Assembly: GCA_902802305.1 (NCBI GenBank)
Contig: CADCLG010000001.1
Location: 124,001-188,000 of the forward strand
DNA from: an uncultured Spirochaetaceae bacterium
GTDB lineage: Bacteria; Spirochaetota; Spirochaetia; Treponematales; Treponemataceae
Reading direction: 5' to 3'
Length of the DNA stretch: 64,000 nt
Shown: positions 25,629-35,067 of the stretch, piece by piece
Numbering within the stretch: position 1 is the first letter of the stretch
How the letters are laid out: each line of letters begins with the position of its first letter
Program-made: the position numbers and the translations under genes
Notes under the pieces: model-generated
Databases searched by the model: none
Told to the model about the DNA's origin: nothing
What the model saw: the letters and a program-made list of their open reading frames with translations, nothing else

Positions 25629-26315
25629 TTATTCCCCAAAAATAAAATGTTCAAGCTGCGAATACTTGTAGAAAGTAAAATCAGCAACTTTTGACTTTTT
25701 TCCTAACTTTCCTTTTAATGGTGAAACAATCCAGCCTGCCTTGAGACCTGCTTTTTTAGGTCCGACGACATCATATTTATGATTGTTTCCTATGTAAAAA
25801 ATTTCTTCTGCCGGAACTCCGAGTCGCTCTGCTAAGGCGAGAAAGGCTTTTGGCGATGGCTTTAAGGCACCGACTTCTTCTGTTCCCAGCAGTAAATCAC
25901 AGTAAGGCTTTAATCCCCAGAGTTCGCCTTTCTGCTCTGGTGGGAAATCCGAAAGCAATGCAACTTTTAGGCCTGCTTCCTTCAAACGCTTAATCAACTC
26001 GCGTGAACCTTTCATGCAGTCAAACTTAGTAAAATATTTACGTAAGCCGTAATACACGATGTCATCAAGTTTTTTCTGAGCTTTTTGAGGAGTGCAGTGC
26101 AGTTTTTTAGCCATAAGCTCTGCCTGTGCTGTTTTAAAATCAGCATAATAATCAGATTTTCTAAGTTCCACACGGGCAAGCCCATAAAGTGAAAAAAATC
26201 TTAAATGCTTCAAAAAATGAAAAAATATGCGTCTATTCAATTTGCGTTCTTCGTAGAGAGTTCCGTCAATATCGAATGCGACAACCTTTATTTCGCCTAA
26301 ATTAGAAATTTTCAC
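25629..26315 (-). CDS. HAD-superfamily hydrolase
   Basis: This 228-residue cytoplasmic phosphatase has the nucleophile motif FDIDGTLY (D15, D17), motif II LLSDF, the lysine motif LKPSPKAF and the motif IV region YIGNNHKYDVVGPKKAG, as in HAD IA phosphatases of the phosphoglycolate/YjjG type. Motif IV has NNHKYD in place of the usual GDxxxxD, which is unusual for metal binding. A GTG start at 26315 is chosen: a TATAAT lies 6 bp upstream so the mRNA would begin at the start codon. An upstream ATG at 26399 would add 28 residues and cross into the divergent gene. It probably forms an operon with the coiled-coil gene. The substrate is unknown. Confidence 0.75.
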   Translation of the reverse strand: MKISNLGEIKVVAFDIDGTLYEERKLNRRIFFHFLKHLRFFSLYGLARVELRKSDYYADFKTAQAELMAKKLHCTPQKAQKKLDDIVYYGLRKYFTKFDCMKGSRELIKRLKEAGLKVALLSDFPPEQKGELWGLKPYCDLLLGTEEVGALKPSPKAFLALAERLGVPAEEIFYIGNNHKYDVVGPKKAGLKAGWIVSPLKGKLGKKSKVADFTFYKYSQLEHFIFGE

Positions 26316-26321
26316 CTCACA

Positions 26322-26327
26322 ATTATA
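26322..26327 (-). promoter_or_regulatory. -10 box of the HAD/coiled-coil operon, leaderless type
   Basis: A perfect TATAAT on the minus strand ends 6 bp before the GTG at 26315. The -35 region is weak. The divergent acetolactate synthase gene starts at 26379. Confidence 0.45.
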
Positions 26328-26378
26328 CACTATTATTGTAAAATATGCTAATATAAAGCAATATTTTTTGGAGTTAAT

Positions 26379-28094
26379 ATGAAACTGACTGGAGCACAAA
26401 TTATTGTAAAATTATTGGAAATGTATGGAATTGATACTGTAGCCGGTATGCCGGGCGGTATGATTCTTCCTCTTTATGATGAATTAAATCGTTCTTCAAT
26501 CCGACATGTGCTAATCCGTCATGAACAGGCTGCTGGTTTTATTGCTCAGGGAATTGCCCGAACTACTGGAAAACCTGCTGTCTGTATGGTAACTAGCGGT
26601 CCTGGTGCCATGAATCTTTTAACTTCAATTGCAGATGCCCGTGCAGATTCTGTGCCAATTATTGCAATCACAGGGCAGGTAAATACAACTCAGATTGGAA
26701 CCGATGCTTTTCAGGAAGCAGATACCTTTGGACTTTCTTTTCCAATTACAAAACATTCAATTCTTGTAAAATCACCGGAAGAACTTCTTACTGCTATTCC
26801 GACTGCTTTTGCTGTTGCTGTAAACGGTCGTCCAGGTCCAGTTTTAATTGATATTCCTCGTGATGTTCAGTTAAAGGAAATTGAAATTGACAAGCTTCCG
26901 GATGTTATAGATGCAAAATCTCAGAATGTCCGCTTCCATACTCCGATTGATGAATATACTTGCAGAATAGAAAAAATTGCTTCCCTGCTTGCAAAAGCCA
27001 AACGTCCAGTTTTATTTTGTGGTGGCGGTTGTAACACACAAGCTGCCGCTGACGGTATAAAAAAACTTACCGACAACTATAAAATGCCTGTAGTTACAAG
27101 TCTCATGGGCTTGGGCTGTATTCCAAAATCATCACCTCTTTTTATTGGCATGATTGGAATGCACGGAAGTTATGCAGCTAATGTTGCAATGCACGATAGT
27201 GATTTAGTTATTGCTGCTGGAGTTCGCTTTGATGACAGGGCAACTGGTCTTGTTTCAAAGTTCTGTCCTAATGCCAAAATAGTTCATATTGATATAGATG
27301 CCGCTGAGGTTGATAAAATCCTTACATCCACAGTTTCAATCATTGCAGATGTAGAATCAATTCTCCCAGTGATTGCTCAAGTCCTTTTTGAAAAAGGCAT
27401 TACTTCTGATGAAGCCTGGCTCAAAAAAATTCAGGAATTAAAAGCTCACAGTGAATCAGATACTGCAGGACGTCCTGAGGGCGAAAGCCTCATAAATCCT
27501 AGAACTTTTATAGCTTCTGTTCCAGAATTATCTGCTGCAGCCGGTATTCCAGCAGAGAATTTAATTGTTACAACCGACGTTGGACAGCATCAAATGTGGG
27601 CAGCCCAGTATTATCCTATTGAAAGACCAAGAAGCTTTCTTACTTCTGGCAGCCTTGGAACAATGGGCTTTGGACTTCCTGTTGCAATTGGTGCGGCACT
27701 TGCAAATCCTAAAAAACGAATTGTATGCTTTAGTGGGGATGGTTCAATTATGATGAACTTACAGGAGCTTGCTACCCTTGCAGAACAGAATCTTCCTGTA
27801 ACCATTATTATTTTTGAAAACAGAACGCTTGGAATGGTTTATCAGCAGCAGAAATATCTCTTTGATAAAAATTACAGTGCTTCTGTTTTTAATTACGTGC
27901 CAGATTTTATTCAGCTTGCAAAGGGATTTGGAATAAGGGCAGTTGACGCAAGTGACAATCCGGACTGGTACAAAACCGCCTTTGACTCTAATGCTAAAAA
28001 CAAACCTTGCCTTGTAAGGGTTAGAATCAATCCAGAAGAACTTGTTCTGCCATTTGTTCCGGGTGGAAAAGCTAATATTGATTCAATCCGATAG
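26379..28094 (+). CDS. ilvB: Acetolactate synthase, large (catalytic) subunit
   Basis: This 571-residue thiamine-diphosphate enzyme condenses two pyruvates to acetolactate (valine/leucine) or pyruvate with 2-ketobutyrate (isoleucine). The catalytic glutamate is E49 in LIRHEQAAGF. The middle domain has the FAD-type fold, and the C-terminal ThDP/Mg motif is GDGSIMMNLQELATLAEQN. Length is typical for biosynthetic AHAS. GGAG 5 bp upstream sets the start. No ilvN/ilvH regulatory subunit gene lies next to it, which is less common for a biosynthetic enzyme. With the citramalate synthase gene at 62664 it would support isoleucine synthesis from pyruvate. Confidence 0.92.
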   Translation: MKLTGAQIIVKLLEMYGIDTVAGMPGGMILPLYDELNRSSIRHVLIRHEQAAGFIAQGIARTTGKPAVCMVTSGPGAMNLLTSIADARADSVPIIAITGQVNTTQIGTDAFQEADTFGLSFPITKHSILVKSPEELLTAIPTAFAVAVNGRPGPVLIDIPRDVQLKEIEIDKLPDVIDAKSQNVRFHTPIDEYTCRIEKIASLLAKAKRPVLFCGGGCNTQAAADGIKKLTDNYKMPVVTSLMGLGCIPKSSPLFIGMIGMHGSYAANVAMHDSDLVIAAGVRFDDRATGLVSKFCPNAKIVHIDIDAAEVDKILTSTVSIIADVESILPVIAQVLFEKGITSDEAWLKKIQELKAHSESDTAGRPEGESLINPRTFIASVPELSAAAGIPAENLIVTTDVGQHQMWAAQYYPIERPRSFLTSGSLGTMGFGLPVAIGAALANPKKRIVCFSGDGSIMMNLQELATLAEQNLPVTIIIFENRTLGMVYQQQKYLFDKNYSASVFNYVPDFIQLAKGFGIRAVDASDNPDWYKTAFDSNAKNKPCLVRVRINPEELVLPFVPGGKANIDSIR

Positions 28095-28133
28095 CGCAGG
28101 CAGTTTAAGCAACAGCAAAACTCCAGTATCTCT

Positions 28134-30728
28134 CTATTTCTCTGCTGTAACTTCCAGGAAGGCGATTTCTATATTCCAGTTGAAAATTGTCTTTTCGCAT
28201 GCGGCAATCAAAAGGTTTATGATTTTCTGTAAATCTACCGTGCCAACTTTTTCCTGCATTTTTGCCCCGTAAGCCGAGTTTTCCGCAGAAAACCATTTTT
28301 CAATTTCCTGGGGCGTTATACGTCTCTTTTCCTGAATCTGCTGGCAGGCAATCTTTACGTCAAAACCTCTTTGCCTAAAGGTATTTGCAATAAAAACGCC
28401 ATCCCAGGAGAATAAAGTATTATCTCTGTCTCCAAAAAACTCCTGTTCTGCGGCTTCCATTTTTGAAAGAATAGGAGCAAAAACTTCAGAGGTATCAGCT
28501 GTCAGAATCTGCTTTCGTATAAGTTCAGAAATCTTCTGCCCGTTACAAGGAATACGCTGAGAAATGATTACTTTAAAGCCGTCTGCAAGCGGACATTCAT
28601 ACTTAAAGTTTTCATCGGTATCATCTACATCATCATCGTCTTTGTATGGTTTTCCGCCTCCACTTTTTTCTGTTGTGCTTTTCTGCGGAGTAAAAAGTGA
28701 TTTAATTGAATCCGAAAGTGCAATAATCGATGCTTCCGAAACAAAAGGATCTGTAAAATACAGACGGTCGAAAATTGTACCCTTATACTGAAACTTTAGA
28801 ATTAAATCGTAAAAATCACGTTCTGTTAAAAAGTCAGAAGAAATTGATTGTCCACGAACCTGCAGAATAGGGCGGTCCAGTTCGCCAAGTGTTCTTCCGT
28901 ATTGTTCAAGAATCTGCATTCCTTTTTCTGTACGGCAGACACCACAGGTAACTCCTTCCGGGGTTTTTCTTGCAATTTCCCACAAGAGCAGGCCCGAATC
29001 AGCATTCCACACAAGATTTCTGTCGTGTCTGGACAGGGCTGCCATTTCAATCATTGTGTCACGGATTTGCAAAAGTATTTCTGATTTATTTGAATCCAGT
29101 CTCTGCTGCCAGTGTCTGTCGGCTCTGTTCAAGGCAATTTCTTTGGCTGCATCTTTAGGGCTAAAGGTAAGGTTTTCAGCTTTTTTTACAGAACCGCTCT
29201 TAAAATGTTCATTTACCCACCATTGCGAAATAGGATTTGCTCCAAACTCGCTTTCTGCACAGGATTTTGCAGTTGGAGAACGCAAGCCTTGCATTGGAAT
29301 TATATTCATTGAGCCGGTCTCTTCAGGTTTTGATGCCAGAATATCAGCCGAGATTTCTTTTTCTGTTTCCTTTTCAAGAATTGAGGCAATTTGTATTTCT
29401 CGTCGCGACAAAACATCACTTCTGATTTTTCCTTCATAGCCCTGAGTGCTTGGAGTATAAAAAACGCGACCCATTAAAACATCCGGCAGATATTGCTGGG
29501 CAACCCAATGGTCTCTGTAGGCATGTGGATAGAGATAACCGCTTCCGTGACCAAAGCCTTCTGCATCGCGGGAGGAATCTCTAAGGTGATTCGGAACCTC
29601 GGTATCTTCTTTTTCAACAGAAGCGAGTGCATCAAAAAAGGCCATGGAACTGTTTGATTTTGGTGCAGTTGAAAGATAAAGGGCAGCATGAGCCAGAAAA
29701 TAACGACCTTCCGGCATTCCGACACGGTCAAAAGCTTCTGCACAGGAATTAACTACGCTGATTGCATTTGGATCTGCAAGACCTGTATCCTCACAGGCAG
29801 AAATAAGCATGCGGCGGAAAATAAAATGTGGATCTTCTCCAGCAGCAACCATACGCGCAAGCCAGTAGCAGGCCGCATCCGGGTCTCGTCCACGCAGAGA
29901 TTTTATAAAAGCAGAAATTATATCGTAATGATAGTCGCCGTCTCTGTCGTAAAGGACAACCTTTTTCTGAATGGATTCTTCGGCGGTTTCTTTTGATATA
30001 TAGATTTTTGTTCCGTATTCAGGAATTGGAGGCTGCATAAAAGGAGCCCATTTTTCGGGAGTAGTTTCTACAGCCAGTTCCAGGGCATTCAAAAGGGAAC
30101 GGGCGTCTCCATTTGCTGTTTCAATAAGATGTTCCAGTGCTCCTTCTTCAAACTCAATTTTCCAGTGACCGTAACCGCGTTCTTCATCATGAATTGCCTG
30201 CTGGGCTGCCTTCATCAAATCATCATTTGTAAGCGGCTTGAGTTGAAAAACCCTTGAACGGGAAACGAGAGCTTTGTTGACTTCAAAAAAAGGATTTTCG
30301 GTAGTTGCGCCTATAAGGATGATTGTACCATTTTCTACCCAGGGGAGTAGGGCGTCCTGCTGCGATTTATTCCAGCGGTGAACTTCGTCTACAAAAAGGA
30401 TTGTACGGCGGGTGTAGAGATTGTAATAATCATTTGCCTGCTTTATTGCATTACGAATATCCTGAACACCTGTGAGAACGGCATTCAGGGTAAGAAAGTT
30501 TGATTTTGTGTGATTAGCAATAACCCTTGCTAAGGTTGTTTTTCCAGTGCCGGGTGGACCGTAAAAAATGATGGAAGTAATCTGGTCAGCTGCAATTGCA
30601 CGCCTTAATAAACGCCCCTTGCCAACAATATGGTCCTGTCCTATGTATTCATCCAGACAGCGGGGACGCATACGAGCGGCAAGAGGTTCCTGTAGTCTTT
30701 TTGCCTGTTCAAAAAGAGTGTCGTCCAT
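28134..30728 (-). CDS. rarA: RarA (MgsA) recombination ATPase fused to a C-terminal methyltransferase-like domain
   Basis: This 864-residue protein has a complete RarA part (about residues 1-430): opening [19 protein letters not shown], Walker [10 protein letters not shown] (57-65), Walker [11 protein letters not shown] (112-121), sensor 1 GATTENP and the RarA tetramerisation region [19 protein letters not shown]. RarA acts at stalled replication forks. The remaining 430 residues are an extra domain with a Rossmann-like stretch ([25 protein letters not shown]) that resembles a degenerate SAM methyltransferase; similar fusions are annotated in cyanobacteria. The ATG at 30728 overlaps the stop of the upstream gene (TAATG) with AGGGA in front. 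Confidence 0.85.
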   Translation of the reverse strand: MDDTLFEQAKRLQEPLAARMRPRCLDEYIGQDHIVGKGRLLRRAIAADQITSIIFYGPPGTGKTTLARVIANHTKSNFLTLNAVLTGVQDIRNAIKQANDYYNLYTRRTILFVDEVHRWNKSQQDALLPWVENGTIILIGATTENPFFEVNKALVSRSRVFQLKPLTNDDLMKAAQQAIHDEERGYGHWKIEFEEGALEHLIETANGDARSLLNALELAVETTPEKWAPFMQPPIPEYGTKIYISKETAEESIQKKVVLYDRDGDYHYDIISAFIKSLRGRDPDAACYWLARMVAAGEDPHFIFRRMLISACEDTGLADPNAISVVNSCAEAFDRVGMPEGRYFLAHAALYLSTAPKSNSSMAFFDALASVEKEDTEVPNHLRDSSRDAEGFGHGSGYLYPHAYRDHWVAQQYLPDVLMGRVFYTPSTQGYEGKIRSDVLSRREIQIASILEKETEKEISADILASKPEETGSMNIIPMQGLRSPTAKSCAESEFGANPISQWWVNEHFKSGSVKKAENLTFSPKDAAKEIALNRADRHWQQRLDSNKSEILLQIRDTMIEMAALSRHDRNLVWNADSGLLLWEIARKTPEGVTCGVCRTEKGMQILEQYGRTLGELDRPILQVRGQSISSDFLTERDFYDLILKFQYKGTIFDRLYFTDPFVSEASIIALSDSIKSLFTPQKSTTEKSGGGKPYKDDDDVDDTDENFKYECPLADGFKVIISQRIPCNGQKISELIRKQILTADTSEVFAPILSKMEAAEQEFFGDRDNTLFSWDGVFIANTFRQRGFDVKIACQQIQEKRRITPQEIEKWFSAENSAYGAKMQEKVGTVDLQKIINLLIAACEKTIFNWNIEIAFLEVTAEK

Positions 30729-32197
30729 TATTCCCTGTTCCAGTTTCCTCGTGACGGGTAATAAGCCCAAAGTCCAATATTTTTATATGTAACGGCAGTA
30801 GATGAACCTGATGATTTAAATCCGATAGAACTGTAAATTATAGCGTCTTCTTCAGTTTTTGAAGGATCTGCTGTTAAGAGGGTAAAAATCAGATATGCAG
30901 AAGAAAGCTGAATTGCAGCATTTGTCGTGAATGAAGACAGATAAGCTTCGTTATTGCTGTTCAATACAGGACTGCCATCTTCATTTACGCTCATTTTTAC
31001 AATTCCGCCGGTATAGTTTGATGATATTGAATAATCACCCCTTCCAATAAGCAGGGCATCTTTTGACATTGCAAGGCATGAAATATCTTCGCCAGCAGAA
31101 AGAACTGAAGCTTTTGTTGCAGTGATTGTAGAGCCGCTTGTTTCACAAGTCAGACTCTTTAAGCCTTTAAGAGAAATATGGGAATGATCAGAAGTTGAAC
31201 GGGAACTTGAGCTTGTATCGCCATAATAAATTATTGTTGCTTCCTTATCTTTTGTTTCGTTTGTTGTTACTGCAATTGAATCAAAGAAATAATAATTTCC
31301 GTTAAGATAAGCAACAGAATCTATGTCAATTCCTGTACTGTTGTCTGCAATAATCATTTCTGCAGAAGCAACATCTGTTGTACCCTCATCATTTAGGGGA
31401 ACAATTTGTGTACGTATATATTTTTCTCCATCATAAATGGCTTTTGCTGTTGGATTGTCTGCATCTAATGGGGTTGTGCCATTAAGCTTGTAGTAAGTAG
31501 CACTTTCTGTTCCCATAAAGCCGTTTCTTAAATAAGCAACTCTGTGTTCTTTTTGTGGTGCATTTGAACAGAAAACATTAAAGTCGCTGTACCAGTAGCT
31601 GTAGCGTGATTCATTTATGAGGGTGAAAAAGTTATATTCTGTTTTTTTAGAGTCATAGGATTCTGAAGCAATTTCTGCCCAGGCTGAAGTTGAAGTTAAA
31701 GCTCCGTCGGCAGAAAGAGAGAAACTTGAGTTTGCCCAGATTCTGACTGTGTTTGGAACACTTTTTCCTTCTGTTTCGTCTTTTTTGTATTCAATTGTAA
31801 CAAGGTAAAGTGTGTCTGCATCAGCTGCAACTTTTATAATTGATTGCCCCTGGTGGTCATAAGCTCCACCTTCTCCATAATATTCAAAATAATGAAGTTC
31901 AAAAGGAAGTAGACTTTTATCATAAGTTTTCCATGAAGAATTATTGCTTCCTGAACGGTCATTCTGGGTTTCTGCATTCTTGTATCTCAATCCACCGTCA
32001 GCCGCAAGAAAGAGCAATTCTGTACCATCAACCGTATAGCGTACTATAGAATTGATTGTGCCAGAAACCGTAGCATCTTCCGGGGCTACATCCTGAGTAA
32101 TATTGTAGAATACCGGATCAAAACAAGAAGAAAGGCCGACTGCCATAAGAACAGTAAAAATTGTATTAAAAAATCGTTTTTTCATAAAAGTTTTCAT
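30728..32197 (-). CDS. Putative lipoprotein of unknown function
   Basis: This 489-residue protein has a spirochaete-style lipoprotein signal peptide: a basic start (KKR), a hydrophobic core and a lipobox GLSSC with the lipidated cysteine at residue 25. The mature part is rich in S, T, Y and N and in short beta strands, with a repeated look of a beta-propeller (AADGGLRYK, ADADTLYLVTIEYK, YLNGNYYFFD). I do not recognise a family. AGGA 6-7 bp upstream supports the start at 32197. It lies between a small outer-membrane barrel gene (33-bp gap) and rarA (overlapping), so the three form an operon. Location is probably the periplasmic face or the cell surface. Confidence 0.7.
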   Translation of the reverse strand: MKTFMKKRFFNTIFTVLMAVGLSSCFDPVFYNITQDVAPEDATVSGTINSIVRYTVDGTELLFLAADGGLRYKNAETQNDRSGSNNSSWKTYDKSLLPFELHYFEYYGEGGAYDHQGQSIIKVAADADTLYLVTIEYKKDETEGKSVPNTVRIWANSSFSLSADGALTSTSAWAEIASESYDSKKTEYNFFTLINESRYSYWYSDFNVFCSNAPQKEHRVAYLRNGFMGTESATYYKLNGTTPLDADNPTAKAIYDGEKYIRTQIVPLNDEGTTDVASAEMIIADNSTGIDIDSVAYLNGNYYFFDSIAVTTNETKDKEATIIYYGDTSSSSRSTSDHSHISLKGLKSLTCETSGSTITATKASVLSAGEDISCLAMSKDALLIGRGDYSISSNYTGGIVKMSVNEDGSPVLNSNNEAYLSSFTTNAAIQLSSAYLIFTLLTADPSKTEEDAIIYSSIGFKSSGSSTAVTYKNIGLWAYYPSRGNWNRE

Positions 32198-32230
32198 AAA
32201 AAATCCTGAAATAATAAGTATTAAAAAATA

Positions 32231-32830
32231 TTATAAGTGGTAGCGGACAGTAACATTTATATCAGCAAACAATCCGTTCCAGTTTTTTGAACTGTCTTTG
32301 AACCACTGAGGAATCCAGAGCCCACTACCAGAAACTCCTACAGAAAATGATTCGTTTATACGGTAAAAAGCACCGACAGAAGCCTTAGCAGTAAAAGAAG
32401 GAAAATAATTCATATTCTGCCAGGTTTCGTAAGCAAGACCTACATTAAAAAAGCAGGGAAATTCAAATTTTCCAATACTTGGTTGCAAGAGAACACCGCC
32501 AGTAATTGGAAGCATTACAAGAATTTTATTGCCAACAGAAAGATTGTAAGCCAGGGTGATTTCTCCACCGACACCAAACCAGCTGTTGAAAAATCTATAA
32601 TAACCTAATTCAATGTCACCGCCCCAGTAAAGAGAACCATTGCCTTTTTTTACTGAACCGCCGAAGTTTAATGGTGCCTGACCTCCTAATCCAAATTTAA
32701 GAAACTGGTCTCCGGCTCCGTTTGCTTCATAAACATAGCCGTCATCGTATTCATCACCGTCATCTTCTTGTGCAAAAGCAAATCCGGAAATCAATAAAGT
32801 CGTAAAAAGAATAATAAAAAAACGTTTCAT
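32231..32830 (-). CDS. Small outer-membrane beta-barrel protein
   Basis: This 199-residue protein has a signal peptide (hydrophobic core ending FAFAQ) and a mature part of alternating amphipathic strands ending in an aromatic-rich strand (DINVTVRYHL), typical of outer-membrane barrels. About eight strands can be drawn, in the size range of OmpW/OmpA-type barrels. A short acidic segment (DDGDEYDDG) follows the cleavage site. GGAGC precedes the ATG. It is the first gene of the operon with the lipoprotein and rarA. Pore function or partner is unknown. Confidence 0.65.
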   Translation of the reverse strand: MKRFFIILFTTLLISGFAFAQEDDGDEYDDGYVYEANGAGDQFLKFGLGGQAPLNFGGSVKKGNGSLYWGGDIELGYYRFFNSWFGVGGEITLAYNLSVGNKILVMLPITGGVLLQPSIGKFEFPCFFNVGLAYETWQNMNYFPSFTAKASVGAFYRINESFSVGVSGSGLWIPQWFKDSSKNWNGLFADINVTVRYHL

Positions 32831-32967
32831 ATTGCTCCATTTTCTAATTTATAATATCTTTAAAATATACAGTTTTTGCTGTCATATTTCAATAAATATG
32901 CAAAAATGGAAACGTTACAGCATGCAAAAGGTTACAATATAAATTTATATATTTTTGGAGGTTATAG

Positions 32968-33843
32968 ATGAGCGCAGTTATTATTGACGGTAAGCAGATT
33001 GCCGCAGATGTTCGGGCAGAGGTTGCAGAAAAAGTAAAGGAATTGAATAAAAAAGGCATTGAGCCTTGTCTGGCAGTTATTCTTGTTGGTGAAAATCCAG
33101 CAAGCGTTTCTTATGTTACAGGAAAACAAAAGGCTCTTGCCGAAGTTGGCATGAAAGACCGTTCCATCAAATTGCCGGAAACTACATCCGAAGAAGAGCT
33201 CCTTAAACTGATTGAGCAATTAAATAATGACAGCACCGTTCACGGAATCCTTGTTCAGCTTCCGCTTCCACGTCAGATAAACGAAGAAAAGGTTATTATG
33301 GCAATTGACCCGCGCAAAGATGTAGATGGCTTTCATCCTGTAAATGTGGGAAATCTGGTTATTGGTAAAAAAGCTTTTCTGCCTTGTACCCCTCACGGAA
33401 TTATTGTTCTGCTTAAAAAAATGGGCATAAAAACTGATGGCGCAAATGTTGTTGTAATTGGCCGCTCTAATATAGTTGGAAAGCCGGTTTCTCTCTTGCT
33501 GAGCCGTAAAGATACAAACTCTACTGTAACAATGTGTCACACTGGAACTAAAAATATTGCAGATTATACCCGCAAGGCTGATATAATCGTTGTTGCTGCT
33601 GGTCGTCCTCATACTCTATCTGCCGATATGGTTAAGGAAGGCGTTGTAGTTATTGATGTTGGTGTAAACCGTATTCCAGATTCAACAAAAAAATCGGGAT
33701 TCCATCTTGAAGGTGATTGTGATTTTGCAGATTTGAAGGAAAAGGCAAGCTATATCACTCCTGTTCCAGGTGGTGTTGGGCCAATGACCATTGCCATGCT
33801 TATGCAGAATACTTTGGAAGCAGCTATTAAAGAGGAAGAATAG
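32968..33843 (+). CDS. folD: Bifunctional methylenetetrahydrofolate dehydrogenase/cyclohydrolase
   Basis: This 291-residue cytoplasmic enzyme interconverts methylene-, methenyl- and formyl-tetrahydrofolate with NADP. The catalytic lysine is K53 in SYVTGKQKA, then [12 protein letters not shown], the Rossmann segment [17 protein letters not shown], and the C-terminal [14 protein letters not shown] block, all strictly conserved in FolD. GGAGG sets the start. The folE2 gene follows after 2 bp, so both folate-related enzymes are co-transcribed. Confidence 0.96.
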   Translation: MSAVIIDGKQIAADVRAEVAEKVKELNKKGIEPCLAVILVGENPASVSYVTGKQKALAEVGMKDRSIKLPETTSEEELLKLIEQLNNDSTVHGILVQLPLPRQINEEKVIMAIDPRKDVDGFHPVNVGNLVIGKKAFLPCTPHGIIVLLKKMGIKTDGANVVVIGRSNIVGKPVSLLLSRKDTNSTVTMCHTGTKNIADYTRKADIIVVAAGRPHTLSADMVKEGVVVIDVGVNRIPDSTKKSGFHLEGDCDFADLKEKASYITPVPGGVGPMTIAMLMQNTLEAAIKEEE

Positions 33844-33845
33844 TA

Positions 33846-34631
33846 ATGCGTGATATTCAGAATGAAGAGGATACCCGTGAGATTCCCCTGCAGAAAGTAG
33901 GGGTAAGAAACGTAAAATATCCGGTTATTGTTTTGGACAAAAATAATAAAACTCAAAATACTACGGCTACTGTAGATTTGTTTGTGAATCTTCCCCACAA
34001 TTTTAAGGGAACACACATGTCACGTTTTATTCAGGTTTTTCATAAATATCACAAGGATATTTCCATGCAGCACTTTTGGGAAATGCTTGAAGAAATCCGT
34101 ACAAAATTGGATGCCCAGCGTGCCTTTGGAAAAATTATGTTTCCATATTATATTGAAAAACTTGCTCCAGTTACAAAATCTCCAGGAATTATGGAATACA
34201 ATTGCGGTTATGAAGCAACCGTTTCTGAAGATGGCAGCCGTGATTTTTATGTAAATGTGGAAGTTAGAATTGCAACTCTTTGTCCCTGCTCCAAAGCAAT
34301 TTCAGAATACGGGGCTCATAATCAGCGCGGGCTGGTAAAAGTTAAGCTTTTATATACCGATTTTTTCTGGATTGAAGATGTAATTGAAGCAATCGAAAGT
34401 GCTGCTTCTTCTCCGTTATACTCCGTTCTCAAACGCCAGGACGAAAAATACGTCACTGAACACGCCTATGAAAATCCTCGTTTTGTAGAAGATGTAGTCC
34501 GTGACGTCTACCTCGCCCTAAAAAAAATGAACTTCAAATGGTTCAGCGTTGAATGCACCAATGACGAAAGTATCCATAACCACGATGCCTATGCTTACAC
34601 AGAATTTTCACAAAGTGAAAATTCTGTGTAA
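33846..34631 (+). CDS. folE2: GTP cyclohydrolase IB
   Basis: This 261-residue enzyme makes 7,8-dihydroneopterin triphosphate from GTP, the first step of folate (and possibly queuosine) synthesis. It belongs to the prokaryote-specific IB (FolE2) class, not the FolE class. Family features are the opening DIQNEEDTREIPLQKVGV, FVNLPHNFKGTHMSRF, the metal-binding cysteine region ATLCPCSKAISEYGAHNQRG and the C-terminal NDESIHNHDA. FolE2 can use metals other than zinc, which gives cells an enzyme that works under zinc limitation. It lies 2 bp after folD. Confidence 0.95.
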   Translation: MRDIQNEEDTREIPLQKVGVRNVKYPVIVLDKNNKTQNTTATVDLFVNLPHNFKGTHMSRFIQVFHKYHKDISMQHFWEMLEEIRTKLDAQRAFGKIMFPYYIEKLAPVTKSPGIMEYNCGYEATVSEDGSRDFYVNVEVRIATLCPCSKAISEYGAHNQRGLVKVKLLYTDFFWIEDVIEAIESAASSPLYSVLKRQDEKYVTEHAYENPRFVEDVVRDVYLALKKMNFKWFSVECTNDESIHNHDAYAYTEFSQSENSV

Positions 34632-34633
34632 GC

Positions 34634-34665
34634 AATTAACAATTAAAAATTTACAATGGAGAATT
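34634..34665. repeat. Heptamer-period AATT tract B
   Basis: AATT (or AATG) occurs at 34634, 34641, 34648, 34655 and 34662, exactly 7 bp apart. The tract runs from the end of folE2 into the first codons of the four-helix-bundle gene, whose ATG (34656) is part of the fourth unit. Confidence 0.75.
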
Positions 34666-35024
34666 GTGTTTTGGGAGAGAATGTAATAATTGAAAAATCT
34701 AAACGGTTTGCAGTTAGGATTATAAGGCTTTATCAAAAGATAACAAAAAATCAGCATGAGTATAATCTTTCAGTCCAACTTCTTAGAAGTGGAACAAGTA
34801 TTGGTGCAAATGTAAAAGAGGCAACTCAAGGACAGAGCCGTGCAGATTTTATTTCAAAAATGTATATTGCTCTAAAAGAAGCATCTGAGACTGAATATTG
34901 GCTTGAATTGCTTAAAGAAACTGACTATATTTCAATAGATGATTTTCTTTCTTTGAACAGTGATTGTAAAGAATTAATTAAACTTCTTACCAGCATAATA
35001 AAATCTAGCAAAGAAAAAAAATGA
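34656..35024 (+). CDS. Four-helix-bundle protein of the 23S rRNA-intervening-sequence (IVS) family
   Basis: This 122-residue protein belongs to the four-helix-bundle family first found in the intervening sequences of 23S rRNA genes of spirochaetes and other bacteria. Family signatures are FAVRIIRLYQKI, LSVQLLRSGTSIGANVKEA, DFISKMYIALKEASETEYWLELL and a C-terminal helix with SDCKELIKLLTSIIKS. The function is unknown. The ATG at 34656 has no Shine-Dalgarno site. The gene lies exactly between two AATT heptamer tracts (34634-34665 and 35024-35056), which touch its start and stop codons, and it interrupts the folE2-miaB gap. It therefore looks like an inserted cassette. Confidence 0.8.
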   Translation: MENCVLGENVIIEKSKRFAVRIIRLYQKITKNQHEYNLSVQLLRSGTSIGANVKEATQGQSRADFISKMYIALKEASETEYWLELLKETDYISIDDFLSLNSDCKELIKLLTSIIKSSKEKK

Positions 35025-35056
35025 ATTGTAAATTGTCAATTATTAATTTTTTAATT
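35024..35056. repeat. Heptamer-period AATT tract C
   Basis: AATT occurs at 35024, 35031, 35038 and 35045 (7 bp apart), then at 35053 (8 bp). The first unit starts in the stop codon of the four-helix-bundle gene; the tract ends at the miaB ribosome-binding site. Confidence 0.75.
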
Positions 35057-35067
35057 GGAGAAAAAAT

